Shown piece after piece: positions 7,361 to 14,570 of a stretch of 38,541 nucleotides of DNA. The DNA comes from Anaerolineales bacterium. GTDB lineage: Bacteria > Chloroflexota > Anaerolineae > Anaerolineales > Villigracilaceae. The stretch spans positions 1-38,541 of the forward strand of contig JAGUZU010000015.1 in the NCBI GenBank assembly GCA_020060625.1. The letters run 5' to 3'. The notes beneath the pieces were generated by a model. That model was not told where the DNA came from and did no database searches. It was given only the letters and a program-made list of their open reading frames with translations. The stretch's first letter is position 1. Every line of letters begins with the position of its first letter. A program made the position numbers and the translations under genes.

Positions 7361-8380
7361 GTGCGCGTCAAGTATTTGCTGACTTTTATTCTGATATTTG
7401 CCCTGTTGAGCGCGTGCGGAGGAAATGCCGCCACGGAAATTCCCGCGCCGACAGTTGTGCCGACTCATACGCCGGCACCGCCTGCCACCATGATCCCGAC
7501 GGCTTCCACGCCGCTGGCGATTCTCGTCATCCCCGAAGATTTGGACAAGGCGACATCCGACCTGTATCAGGAAACGGTGTATGACCTCGCGCAGGAATCG
7601 GGCTTTCGTTTTCAAGTCCGCAACGTGCTGACACCGGAAGACCTCGCCGACCCAACTTTGAAGGTTGTCATCGCTTTTCCGCCGGACCCCGGTATCGCTT
7701 CTTTTGCGCCCTCTGCGCCAAACGCGCAGTTCCTTGCCGTCAACATCCCCGACTTGACAGCGGGCGGAAACGTGAGCGTCCTCGCGCCGAACACCCAGAT
7801 CGAACTGCCCGCCTTTCTCGCGGGATATACCCTGGCAATGCTTGTCACAGAATATCATATCGGCATGTTGTATCCCGAAGGCGATGGGGAGGCTGTGGCG
7901 GCTGTCAATGCGTTCAATAACGGCATGAGGTATTACTGCGGTCTGTGCAAAAGGATTTACTTTACCGCGATTGATTATCCGACATTTTTGGGAATCCCGC
8001 AGGGTGAAGACCCCGGTAAATTCGGCGGATATGCCAATGTCCTCATCAATGACCGCGATGTGGACGCGCTGTATATTTACCCCTCGCTCGTCAGCGATGA
8101 TTTCCTGACGTATGTCGGCACGCAGGGGGTCTTGTTGATCGGAACGTCCATGCCGGAGCAGCGCCCCGGCGGCTGGGTGATGACGATTCGCCCGGATACG
8201 GTCAAGGCGATCCAGACTGCCTGGCCCAACCTAATTGCCGGGCAGGGCGGCATCAACGTTCAATCCCCGCTCGGAATTGCGGACGTGGACCCGGGCATTC
8301 TCACCGATGGTAAATTGCGCCTCGTAGAAGAAACGTTGGAAGGCTTGCTGGCGGGGCGGATCTCCACTGCCAACCCATAA
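7361..8380 (+). CDS. PnrA/BMP-type substrate-binding lipoprotein
   Basis: 339 residues. A GTG start follows GGAG at 7350-7353. The lipoprotein signal peptide ends in LLSAC, giving a lipidated Cys19. A Thr/Pro/Ala-rich linker (about 24-52) follows. The rest resembles the periplasmic-binding type I fold of basic membrane protein (BMP/Med/PnrA) lipoproteins: a sequence of alternating strands such as LKVVIAFPPDPG, AGYTLAMLVTEYHIGMLYPEG, VDALYIYPSLVSDD and GVLLIGTSMPEQ. Ligands of this class include nucleosides. No permease or ATPase genes are adjacent, so it may act as a solitary receptor. Ligand unknown. Confidence 0.72.
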   Translation: MRVKYLLTFILIFALLSACGGNAATEIPAPTVVPTHTPAPPATMIPTASTPLAILVIPEDLDKATSDLYQETVYDLAQESGFRFQVRNVLTPEDLADPTLKVVIAFPPDPGIASFAPSAPNAQFLAVNIPDLTAGGNVSVLAPNTQIELPAFLAGYTLAMLVTEYHIGMLYPEGDGEAVAAVNAFNNGMRYYCGLCKRIYFTAIDYPTFLGIPQGEDPGKFGGYANVLINDRDVDALYIYPSLVSDDFLTYVGTQGVLLIGTSMPEQRPGGWVMTIRPDTVKAIQTAWPNLIAGQGGINVQSPLGIADVDPGILTDGKLRLVEETLEGLLAGRISTANP

Positions 8381-8416
8381 AGAAAAGGACGGGCGTTCGC
8401 CCGTCCTTTTCTTTAT
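8377..8416. terminator. Perfect bidirectional terminator shared by convergent genes
   Basis: An 18-bp perfect stem (8377-8394 with 8399-8416), GC-rich in the centre and A/T-rich at the ends, has a four-base GTTC loop. It contains the stop codons of both the lipoprotein gene (TAA 8378-8380) and the minus-strand gene (TAA at 8415-8413). Confidence 0.93.
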
Positions 8417-8853
8417 GAATACATCTGCACAGTTTGTTTGCGTGGAACGAACCATTCCTGCCGCGCCAGCCACGCCATGGATTTGATCAACAACGCCATT
8501 GGGCTGATGGGGGTGAAGATATATTCGTCCACGCCCGCATGATAGTATTCGGAGATTTCCCGTTCGCCGCGCCGGGCTGCCAGCAATAGAAGCGTGCCAT
8601 TGGTCGTGGGGCGAAGGTGATTGCAAAGCGCCAGGGTTTCATCCCCCGGCAGGTTGAGGTGCAGGACGATCAGCTCGGGCGTAAGCAGGCGGGCGGTTTG
8701 AATCCCGTGCTGCGCCGAAGCCTCGCTGATGACGCGGCAATTCTTCTGTGTGTACAGCGTTTCCCATACGCTGACCATTTCCGTGTCCTGCGAAATGATG
8801 AGGACCGTGCGCGTTTCAGGGGTGTCTGAATTGGATTTCCATGCTGCAATCAT
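8413..8853 (-). CDS. Pseudo-receiver (degenerate response-regulator domain) protein
   Basis: 146 residues, a stand-alone CheY-like fold from about residue 14 to 130. The alignment TVLIISQDTEMV, PELIVLHLNLPG, GTLLLLAARRG and DEYIFTPIS follows the receiver pattern. However, the phospho-acceptor Asp is His65, the usual Thr/Ser is Ala, and the conserved Lys is Thr. It therefore should not be phosphorylated in the normal way. AGGAAGGA precedes the start at 8853. There is no output domain. It probably acts as a phosphorylation-independent protein-interaction module. Confidence 0.8.
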   Translation of the reverse strand: MIAAWKSNSDTPETRTVLIISQDTEMVSVWETLYTQKNCRVISEASAQHGIQTARLLTPELIVLHLNLPGDETLALCNHLRPTTNGTLLLLAARRGEREISEYYHAGVDEYIFTPISPMALLIKSMAWLARQEWFVPRKQTVQMYS

Positions 8854-9066
8854 ATATCGTCCTTCCTGGATTCTTTCTTTTTAATCTATGAGTTGCCGGA
8901 TATGCAAACAACGGGAGTGACCCCTTGGTACTAACCCGGTGCGGTCTTCTCAAAGCGCGGATTCTCCGTGAAAAACGGAAAAATATCCGTCCAATCCGTT
9001 AAACTCGCGTACAAACAAGCCTTGAAACCGGATTTTGAGAAAGCGATGCCAACCCGGTCATTTCCC

Positions 9067-9096
9067 TTGACGCCGCTCGGGATTGCGTGATAAACT
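9067..9096 (+). promoter_or_regulatory. Candidate sigma70 promoter of the GNAT leader transcript
   Basis: TTGACG at 9067-9072 is followed by GATAAA (9089-9094) or TAAACT (9091-9096) at 16-18 nt spacing. Transcription would start near 9101, leaving a short 5' leader before the small ORF at 9144. The 210 bases to the left (8854-9066) hold no ORF or structure I can support. Confidence 0.6.
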
Positions 9097-9143
9097 CGCG
9101 GACGCTTGCAAAAGCAAATCCAATGAAAGGAGGCGCACGCCCA

Positions 9144-9227
9144 ATGTTTATGATCAAGTTCTATATCACCCCGTCGTTTACCAGCATCGTTGGTGCTGAT
9201 TCTCGCAGTGCGCCTGTTCGCCGCTAG
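9144..9227 (+). CDS. Putative 27-residue leader peptide
   Basis: A 28-codon ORF including the stop, starting with a near-consensus Shine-Dalgarno AAAGGAGG at 9126-9133, ten bases before the ATG. The peptide begins MFMIKFYITPSFTSIV and ends SAPVRR. I recognise no protein family. Its position supports a regulatory leader-peptide role: it sits just after a promoter and just before two terminator-like hairpins and a long GNAT gene series. Its last codons lie inside the left arm of an RNA hairpin, so ribosome position could change RNA folding. That the peptide is actually translated is an inference from the ribosome-binding site. Confidence 0.6.
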   Translation: MFMIKFYITPSFTSIVGADSRSAPVRR

Positions 9228-9284
9228 GCAAGTCTTTTGCTGCCATGCGGCCGCGGCGCGCCAAGCCCGTGGTCGTTTTTATTT
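9220..9284 (+). promoter_or_regulatory. Mutually exclusive leader hairpins (attenuator)
   Basis: Hairpin A pairs 9220-9224 (GCCGC) with 9247-9251 and 9227-9230 with 9241-9244, and includes the leader-ORF stop. Hairpin B pairs 9247-9256 with 9267-9276 (10 bp with G-U pairs), followed by TTTTATTT. Both need bases 9247-9251, so they cannot coexist. A ribosome on the end of the leader ORF would melt A and favour the terminator-like B. Confidence 0.5.
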
Positions 9285-9292
9285 AAGCGTCG

Positions 9293-9324
9293 AAACGCCA
9301 TGGGTCGAACCTGTGGCGTTTTTT
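9293..9324 (+). terminator. Intrinsic terminator directly before the first GNAT gene
   Basis: A continuous 13-bp stem (9293-9305 with 9309-9321, two G-U pairs) has a 3-nt CGA loop and runs into a T6 tract (9319-9324). It ends 5 nt before the GGAGG ribosome-binding site of the acetyltransferase gene. Its left arm overlaps a smaller GCGT/ACGC hairpin (9287-9298), a possible antiterminator. Confidence 0.8.
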
Positions 9325-9338
9325 GTTTGGAGGAAATC

Positions 9339-9917
9339 ATGTTGGATATACAAACTCAATTGTTCGAGGCAAAGGATGTCCGTTTTGGTCCCATCGACCA
9401 TGAAACGCATCCCGAAGTCGAATCCAAATGGACGCATGACGCCGAGTTCATGCGCCTGATGGAACTCAAGCCCGTCCGCCCGCTTTCGCCTGCGATGGTG
9501 AAGAAGCAGTATGAAGCCATCGAAAAGGAAATGGAGGAGGACAAGAACCTGTTCTATTTCACCATCCGAGCCCGCGAAGACGACCGTTTGATCGGCAAGG
9601 CGGTGGTGGAGTGGATAGACTGGGCGAACGGCAACGGCTACGTCCGCTTGGGGATTGGCGCGGCGGAGGATCGCCGCAAAGGTTACGGCTCACAGGCGCT
9701 GGGCATGTTATTGCGCTATGCCTTTGGTGAGTTGAACCTGTACCGTGTCACTGCGGTTGTGCCTGCCTACAATGAAGGCGCATTGCGTCTCTTTCAAAAG
9801 TTCGGTTTTGTGGAAGAAGTTCGCAGGCGCAAGGCTTTGCATCGCGATGGGGGTTTTTGGGACATTGTCGCATTCGGCTTGTTAAATGCCGAATGGCGCG
9901 AGCAGACAGCGGCGTAG
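9339..9917 (+). CDS. GNAT family N-acetyltransferase (RimJ/RimL-like), copy 1
   Basis: 192 residues. Start ATG 9339 has GGAGG at 9329-9333; longer readings upstream run through the terminator. The GNAT fold is clear: FYFTIRAREDDRLIGKAVVEW (strands beta3-4) is followed by YVRLGIGAAEDRRKGYGSQALGMLL. The latter contains motif A, the pyrophosphate-binding R-x-x-G-Y-G loop for acetyl-CoA. NEGALRLFQKFGFVEE is motif B. This is the RimJ/RimL subtype, which acetylates protein N-termini or small amines, including some antibiotics. It is the first gene of five consecutive GNAT genes and the direct target of the attenuator. Substrate unknown. Confidence 0.88.
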   Translation: MLDIQTQLFEAKDVRFGPIDHETHPEVESKWTHDAEFMRLMELKPVRPLSPAMVKKQYEAIEKEMEEDKNLFYFTIRAREDDRLIGKAVVEWIDWANGNGYVRLGIGAAEDRRKGYGSQALGMLLRYAFGELNLYRVTAVVPAYNEGALRLFQKFGFVEEVRRRKALHRDGGFWDIVAFGLLNAEWREQTAA

Positions 9918-9926
9918 GGTGAAGCG

Positions 9927-10484
9927 ATGAAAGACATCTATCGCGGATCCCTCGTCCGCTTATCTGGCGCGTCACCGGAAGTCATGGCGAAAGCCTTTGC
10001 CCGCTGGAATCGCGATTCGGAAATTTACCGTCTCGCGGATAACGAGCCGACGCGGTTGTGGTCGGAGAAAAAACTAAAGGAAAGTTTCGAGAAACAGCAG
10101 GAGAAGGACGCGCGCGCCTACCGCTTCGTGTTGCGCGCGCTGGTTGATGACAAGCTGCTTGGCATTATCGGGCTTGTGCCGAACGATACCTGCGAGGATG
10201 CGTGGCTGTATATCTCCATCCATGAACGTGAATATCACGGCAAGGGTTATGGTACGGATGGCATGAAGATCATCATGCGGTACGGTTTTCTTGAGTTGGG
10301 CTTGCGGCGCATCACGCTCGGTTTGCACGGATATAACGAGCGCGCGCTGAAAACCTATCAAAAGGTCGGTTTTCAGCTTGAAGGCAGAGTGCGCGGAGAT
10401 GTCATCAAGGACGGCGCGCGTTACGACGGGCTTTACATGGGCATCCTGCGCGAAGAATGGCTTGCAAGGCAGAATGCGGCATGA
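9927..10484 (+). CDS. GNAT family N-acetyltransferase (RimJ/RimL-like), copy 2
   Basis: 185 residues, with AGGGTGA upstream of ATG 9927 and only 9 nt after copy 1. The acetyl-CoA loop is EYHGKGYGTDGMKIIMRYGF; motif B is NERALKTYQKVGFQLEGRVR. It is much closer to copy 3 than to copy 1: both share the N-terminal ARWNRDSE/AVWNRDSE and the ending GLYMGILREEW/MLYMGILRDEW, pointing to a tandem duplication. Its stop overlaps the next start. The substrate is not deducible from sequence. Confidence 0.88.
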   Translation: MKDIYRGSLVRLSGASPEVMAKAFARWNRDSEIYRLADNEPTRLWSEKKLKESFEKQQEKDARAYRFVLRALVDDKLLGIIGLVPNDTCEDAWLYISIHEREYHGKGYGTDGMKIIMRYGFLELGLRRITLGLHGYNERALKTYQKVGFQLEGRVRGDVIKDGARYDGLYMGILREEWLARQNAA

Positions 10485-11038
10485 ACGGACTTTTGAAAGG
10501 CAGTCTTGCGCGCCTTGCGGCTGTGGATCATGAAGAACTTGGCAAAGCCTATGCGGTTTGGAATCGCGATTCTGAACTGAAGCGCCTGCTGGACAGCGAT
10601 GCGGCGCGGTTGTATTCCGCCAAAGCCGGCATTGATTTTTTCAAGAAGATGATCGAGGAAGCCTCGCCGAACGACCATTTTTTCTCGATCCGCGCATTGG
10701 ACGATGACCGGTTGCTCGGCGATATCAATCTGAACGTCGTCAATGATTGGGGCGGACGCAATGCGTTCGTCGGCATCTGCATTGGGAATCGAAAGGATTG
10801 GGGCAGGGGTTACGGCACGGATGCGATGAAGGCGATCCTGCGCTTTGCTTTTACGGAGATCAACCTTAACCGCGTGACGCTCACTGTCTTTGAATATAAC
10901 CCGCGGGCGATCCATTCCTATGAAAAAGCGGGCTTCCGCCATGAAGGACGCGCGCGCGGCGTCCTTCTCAAAGATGGAAAACGCTGGGACATGCTCTATA
11001 TGGGCATCCTGCGTGATGAATGGACAAATCTTCAATGA
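10481..11038 (+). CDS. GNAT family N-acetyltransferase (RimJ/RimL-like), copy 3
   Basis: 185 residues from ATG 10481, overlapping the previous stop codon as ATGA, which implies translational coupling. The acetyl-CoA loop is DWGRGYGTDAMKAILRFAF and motif B is NPRAIHSYEKAGFRHEGRAR. It has the same length and the same N- and C-terminal blocks as copy 2, so the two are recent paralogues that have since diverged. Upstream in-frame codons (from 10457) belong to copy 2. A 59-bp gap without an obvious terminator separates it from copy 4. Confidence 0.88.
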   Translation: MNGLLKGSLARLAAVDHEELGKAYAVWNRDSELKRLLDSDAARLYSAKAGIDFFKKMIEEASPNDHFFSIRALDDDRLLGDINLNVVNDWGGRNAFVGICIGNRKDWGRGYGTDAMKAILRFAFTEINLNRVTLTVFEYNPRAIHSYEKAGFRHEGRARGVLLKDGKRWDMLYMGILRDEWTNLQ

Positions 11039-11097
11039 ACGACCTGATTGTGGAATTGGCTTGTCCACACACCCTTCAGGTCTATATAGGATAAAAA

Positions 11098-12093
11098 ATG
11101 ACAACACAACTACAACCCACTGAAACGACCCTCGACCCGGCACTTACCCTGCGCGCGGTGCAATGGTCTGACCTGAATGCGGTGACGCAGCTTATTTACG
11201 ATGTCTGCGAAGCGGATGGCGATACGACGGTGGCGGTCACGCCGGAAGAATTGAAGAATGAATGGGAGACGGAAGGCTTCGACCTTCAACGTGACGCCTT
11301 TCTGGTACAAACACAGGACGGGCATGTGGTCGGTTATGAAGAATTCGTCAATATCAAGGATCACAGCCACCTGAACGCGGATGGATATGTCCACCCGAAG
11401 TTCAAAGGGATGGGAATTGGCACAGCCCTCTTGCGGAAGGTCGAAGCGCGCGCCCGTGAGGAAATTTCACCCGCCGCATCTGACCTTCGCGTTTTCCTGC
11501 GCGCCACAACCGACAGCAAGGACGAAGCTGGGAAATCCATGTTTGAAAATGAGGGTTTTTCGGTCATTCGGTATCACTGGCGCATGGAAGCCCGGTTGAA
11601 TGAAGCGCCGCCCGCGCCTGTTTTTCCGGATGGCATCGAATTGCGTCCCTTCGACCGTGAGGAACACGCCCGGGCAGTGTGGGAGGCGGAAAATGAAGCC
11701 TTCCGCGATCATTGGGGAAGCCACGACGTCACATTCGAGGAATGGCAGCATCGAAAATTCGGCAAGCCCGATTTTGACCCGGCATTGTGGGTGATTGCCT
11801 GGGATGGCGACCGGATTGCAGGGGTCTCGCAGAACCGTTACCGAATGGGAATCGGGTGGATCGGCTCGTTGGGAGTCCGCCGCCCGTGGCGCAAACGAGG
11901 GCTTGGTCTCGCGCTTCTGACACATTCATTCCGGGAATTTCACTCGCGCGGTACGACCACCATCGGGCTGGGCGTGGATGCGTCCAACCCCACCGGCGCG
12001 ACCCGTCTTTATCAAAAAGCGGGCATGTACGTGGCGAGTGAATTTGTCACATTTGAAAAGGAATTACGCCCCGGCAGAATGCCGGAGGAATAG
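11098..12093 (+). CDS. Tandem-GNAT acetyltransferase (MshD-like architecture), copy 4
   Basis: 331 residues carrying two GNAT domains. Domain 1 (about 15-160) has VHPKFKGMGIGTALLRKVE as the acetyl-CoA loop. Domain 2 (about 175-325) has LGVRRPWRKRGLGLALLTHSF and VDASNPTGATRLYQKAGM. This two-domain layout is that of mycothiol synthase MshD, but mycothiol is an actinobacterial thiol and no other mycothiol genes are present here, so I do not assign that function. AGGAT precedes the start. Copy 5, 7 nt downstream, has the same architecture. Confidence 0.85.
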   Translation: MTTQLQPTETTLDPALTLRAVQWSDLNAVTQLIYDVCEADGDTTVAVTPEELKNEWETEGFDLQRDAFLVQTQDGHVVGYEEFVNIKDHSHLNADGYVHPKFKGMGIGTALLRKVEARAREEISPAASDLRVFLRATTDSKDEAGKSMFENEGFSVIRYHWRMEARLNEAPPAPVFPDGIELRPFDREEHARAVWEAENEAFRDHWGSHDVTFEEWQHRKFGKPDFDPALWVIAWDGDRIAGVSQNRYRMGIGWIGSLGVRRPWRKRGLGLALLTHSFREFHSRGTTTIGLGVDASNPTGATRLYQKAGMYVASEFVTFEKELRPGRMPEE

Positions 12094-12100
12094 GATCGAA

Positions 12101-13135
12101 ATGAACGCAACACAAGCAAAAACAAAGGCTGAACTGCCAAAGGGCTTCACCGTCCGCGGCGCGGCATTGAACGATGTCGAACCCGCATTAACCCTGTTCA
12201 ACACCTGGTCACGGTCAGTTATCGGACAGGATGAAATTACTGATGTGGACGCGATCCGCAATGAATGGGTTTCACCCGGCTTTGACCCTGCACAGGATAT
12301 TCGTCTGGTGTTTTCACCCGAAGGGCAGATGGTCGGTTACATCGAAGCATGGACGACCGCCAAGCCGCCCGTCCACCCCTGGATCTGGGGACGGGTGCAT
12401 CCCAATTACAACGGTTTGGGCATTGGCACATGGCTGTTGAATTGGGCGGAGGAACGTGTCTGTAAAGCGTTGGATGAACTCCCCGCCGACCTGCGGTTTG
12501 CGCCGCGTGTGGGTATCTTCCGCCAATCTGAAGCGTCCAAAAAATTATTCGAGGATATGGGCTTTCAATATATCCGTAGTTCGTATGACATGCAGATCGA
12601 ATTGGATGAAACCCCGCTCGCGCCGCAATGGTCCGGGGAGATAACGCTCAAGACCTGCGACCCCGAAAAGGATATGAGAGCGGTCTATCTGGCACAGCGC
12701 GAATCCTTCCGCGACCATTTTGGTTATGTGGAGGAGCCGCTCGAGGAAGGCTTTGAACGCTTCAAACATTTTTTGACCGGCGAAGCCTTTGACCCGTCCC
12801 TGTGGTTCCTTGCCATGGATGGCGATGAAATTGCAGGCATTTCCCTGTGCCGTTTGCAATCCTACAGCGACCCGAACCTCGGTTATGTGAACATTCTTGG
12901 CGTGCGCCGCGCCTGGCGTAAACGCGGCGTAGGGCTGGCATTGCTCCGTCACAGTTTTGGCGAACTCTATGAACGCGGCAAACGCAAGGTCGGTTTGGGT
13001 GTGGACGCATCGAATCTGACGGGCGCCCTGCGATTGTACGAAAAAGCAGGCATGCACGTTCATCAGGCGTTCGACCTGTACGAAAAAACGATTCGCTCTG
13101 GACGCGAAATCAGTGTAGAATCACTGTCGGAATAG
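12101..13135 (+). CDS. Tandem-GNAT acetyltransferase (MshD-like architecture), copy 5
   Basis: 344 residues, two GNAT domains. ATG 12101 is preceded by GGAGGAATAGG, which overlaps the end of copy 4. Domain 1 contains VHPNYNGLGIGTWLLNWAEE. Domain 2 contains LGVRRAWRKRGVGLALLRHSF followed by VDASNLTGALRLYEKAGMHV, nearly the same as copy 4, so copies 4 and 5 are duplicates. Earlier in-frame codons (from 11978) are the end of copy 4 read in another frame. It closes the GNAT run; 76 bases with no clear terminator follow. Confidence 0.85.
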   Translation: MNATQAKTKAELPKGFTVRGAALNDVEPALTLFNTWSRSVIGQDEITDVDAIRNEWVSPGFDPAQDIRLVFSPEGQMVGYIEAWTTAKPPVHPWIWGRVHPNYNGLGIGTWLLNWAEERVCKALDELPADLRFAPRVGIFRQSEASKKLFEDMGFQYIRSSYDMQIELDETPLAPQWSGEITLKTCDPEKDMRAVYLAQRESFRDHFGYVEEPLEEGFERFKHFLTGEAFDPSLWFLAMDGDEIAGISLCRLQSYSDPNLGYVNILGVRRAWRKRGVGLALLRHSFGELYERGKRKVGLGVDASNLTGALRLYEKAGMHVHQAFDLYEKTIRSGREISVESLSE

Positions 13136-13211
13136 CTCATTTACACAAAATGTCCCGTGGAAAACCTGCGGGGCAGGGTCGCATAGCCAAATACCGCACA
13201 AGGAGAGATCT

Positions 13212-13754
13212 ATGAATCTGCGTTGCCTCTACTGCCAAACTCCGTTCACGCTCAACCGCGCCGAAATGCTCACCGCGATTGTCACCATGAACGAAAAGAA
13301 CCTGAACCATTACGACGCCCATTGCCCCCGCTGCCGCCGCGCCAACTCCATTTCCCGCCAGCGGATGGAACTCTTCTTCCCGAACTGGCGCGACGCAGCC
13401 AAGCAGATGGCTTCCGCCCCCGCCTCTCCTCCTCCGCCCGTGCCTGCTTCTGCTTCCCTGAAAACGGAACCACTCTCGAAGGCGGTTCGGAAAGCCGCCC
13501 TGAAAATCTCCGCATCCAAAACGACCGCGGCGGAAAAAGCCAAACCTTCCGCGTCAAAACGAAAGCGTGCCTCGAAGCCCGCAACGGTGAAGAAGACAAC
13601 CACCGCCTCATCCAAGCCCGCGCCCGCGAAGAAGACAACCGCTGCCTCATCCAAGTCCGCGCCCGCAAAGAAGACGACTTCCAAATCCGCTGCGAAGAAA
13701 TCCACAACCGCCAAGACGACGAAGAAAACCACGACAAAAAGCAGCAAGAAATAA
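13212..13754 (+). CDS. Zinc-ribbon protein with histone-H1-like Lys/Ala-rich tail
   Basis: 180 residues. The N-terminus has two Cys pairs, CLYCQ (Cys5, Cys8) and CPRCR (Cys38, Cys41), forming a probable zinc ribbon. From about residue 65 the protein is low-complexity Pro/Ala, then Lys/Ala/Thr/Ser. It contains near-identical KKTT-A-SSK-APA units and ends in poly-Lys/Thr, as in eukaryotic H1-like and bacterial nucleoid proteins. The tail is strongly basic and probably disordered. CAAGGAGAG precedes the ATG. A long overlapping ORF in a second frame is a by-product of the repeats. It may bind DNA or RNA; function is not known. Confidence 0.75.
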   Translation: MNLRCLYCQTPFTLNRAEMLTAIVTMNEKNLNHYDAHCPRCRRANSISRQRMELFFPNWRDAAKQMASAPASPPPPVPASASLKTEPLSKAVRKAALKISASKTTAAEKAKPSASKRKRASKPATVKKTTTASSKPAPAKKTTAASSKSAPAKKTTSKSAAKKSTTAKTTKKTTTKSSKK

Positions 13755-13772
13755 GCGAGCGGTGAAGGAATG

Positions 13773-13808
13773 ATCCCGCAGGTTGGTTAATCGCCTGCGG
13801 GATGTTTT
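13773..13808 (+). terminator. Intrinsic terminator
   Basis: ATCCCGCAGG (13773-13782) pairs perfectly with CCTGCGGGAT (13794-13803) around an 11-nt loop, followed by GTTTTT. It ends the zinc-ribbon gene transcript. Confidence 0.92.
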
Positions 13809-13825
13809 TATGAAACGGACAGTAA

Positions 13826-14431
13826 ATGAACATTCGCGCGGTATTTTTCGATTTTGGCGGCGTCATCCAGCGCACTGAATACCAGGCTCCGCGCCAGCAT
13901 CTGGCGGAACGATACGGCATGGACTATGACGACATTGACAAGATTGTCTTTGCGAGCGATTCCGCGCAGCGCGCCTCCGTGGGCGAGATCAAGGAGGAGG
14001 CTCACTGGCAAAATGTGCTGAAGCGCGTCAAAGGTTCCGAAGCGGATGTGTCGGTCATCAAGAATGAATTTTTCGGCGGCGACGTGATAGACCTTGATCT
14101 GGTGAATTTTATCCGCTCCCTGCGCGGGAAATTCCACACGGGGCTTATCTCGAACGCATGGAGCGGCTTGCGGTCTGTCCTTGAAAAGGAAAAACTCATC
14201 GATGTTTTCGATACGGTCATCATCTCTGCGGAGGTGGGTATGACAAAGCCCGAGCTGGGAATCTTTCGTCTCGCGTTGGAGCAGGCAAAGGTCAAGGCGG
14301 AAGAGGCGGTTTTCGTGGACGATGTCCAGGTCAACATTGACGGATGTCAGGAGGTTGGGATGAAGGGCGTCCTGTTCGATGATCCGCGCAAGGCGATGGA
14401 GCGATTGAAGGAATTGTTGAAGGTTGGGTAA
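13826..14431 (+). CDS. HAD superfamily (IA-type) hydrolase
   Basis: 201 residues, a cytoplasmic phosphatase-like enzyme. Motif I is FFDFGGV, with nucleophile Asp9; the usual second Asp is Gly11, a variant common in this HAD subgroup. Motif II is LISNAW (Ser), motif III is the Lys of GMTKPELGIF, and motif IV is FVDDVQVN with the Mg-binding Asp pair. The helical cap lies between motifs I and II (about 18-90). The start has no good Shine-Dalgarno. The substrate (probably a small phosphorylated metabolite) cannot be predicted. It precedes but does not join the next operon, which has its own promoter. Confidence 0.87.
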   Translation: MNIRAVFFDFGGVIQRTEYQAPRQHLAERYGMDYDDIDKIVFASDSAQRASVGEIKEEAHWQNVLKRVKGSEADVSVIKNEFFGGDVIDLDLVNFIRSLRGKFHTGLISNAWSGLRSVLEKEKLIDVFDTVIISAEVGMTKPELGIFRLALEQAKVKAEEAVFVDDVQVNIDGCQEVGMKGVLFDDPRKAMERLKELLKVG

Positions 14432-14500
14432 TTTTTGCGGTGCGGACGAATCCATCCGCCTGTCTTTCACTGCCCTATACAAGAATGTAAAGGTGATTAA

Positions 14501-14529
14501 TTGACGCATGCAGTCCTACCATGTATAAT
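14501..14529 (+). promoter_or_regulatory. Near-consensus sigma70 promoter of the signalling/lipid block
   Basis: TTGACG (14501-14506), a 17-bp spacer, then consensus TATAAT (14524-14529). It lies about 42 bp before the DUF4388 start and is the strongest plus-strand promoter in the left half of the window. Confidence 0.88.
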
Positions 14530-14570
14530 TTCGGCGCTGTCCCTTATTAATGAGGGAAAGTAGAGGAAAA

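Noticed and set aside
11098-13135. Mycothiol synthase assignment for the two double-GNAT genes
   Set aside because: Only the two-domain architecture matches MshD; no other mycothiol genes are nearby and the pathway is actinobacterial, so a functional claim is not supported.
13223-13765. Second long frame over the zinc-ribbon/H1-like gene
   Set aside because: It is a by-product of the repeated AAG/GCC-rich coding sequence; it has no ribosome-binding site and no family features.
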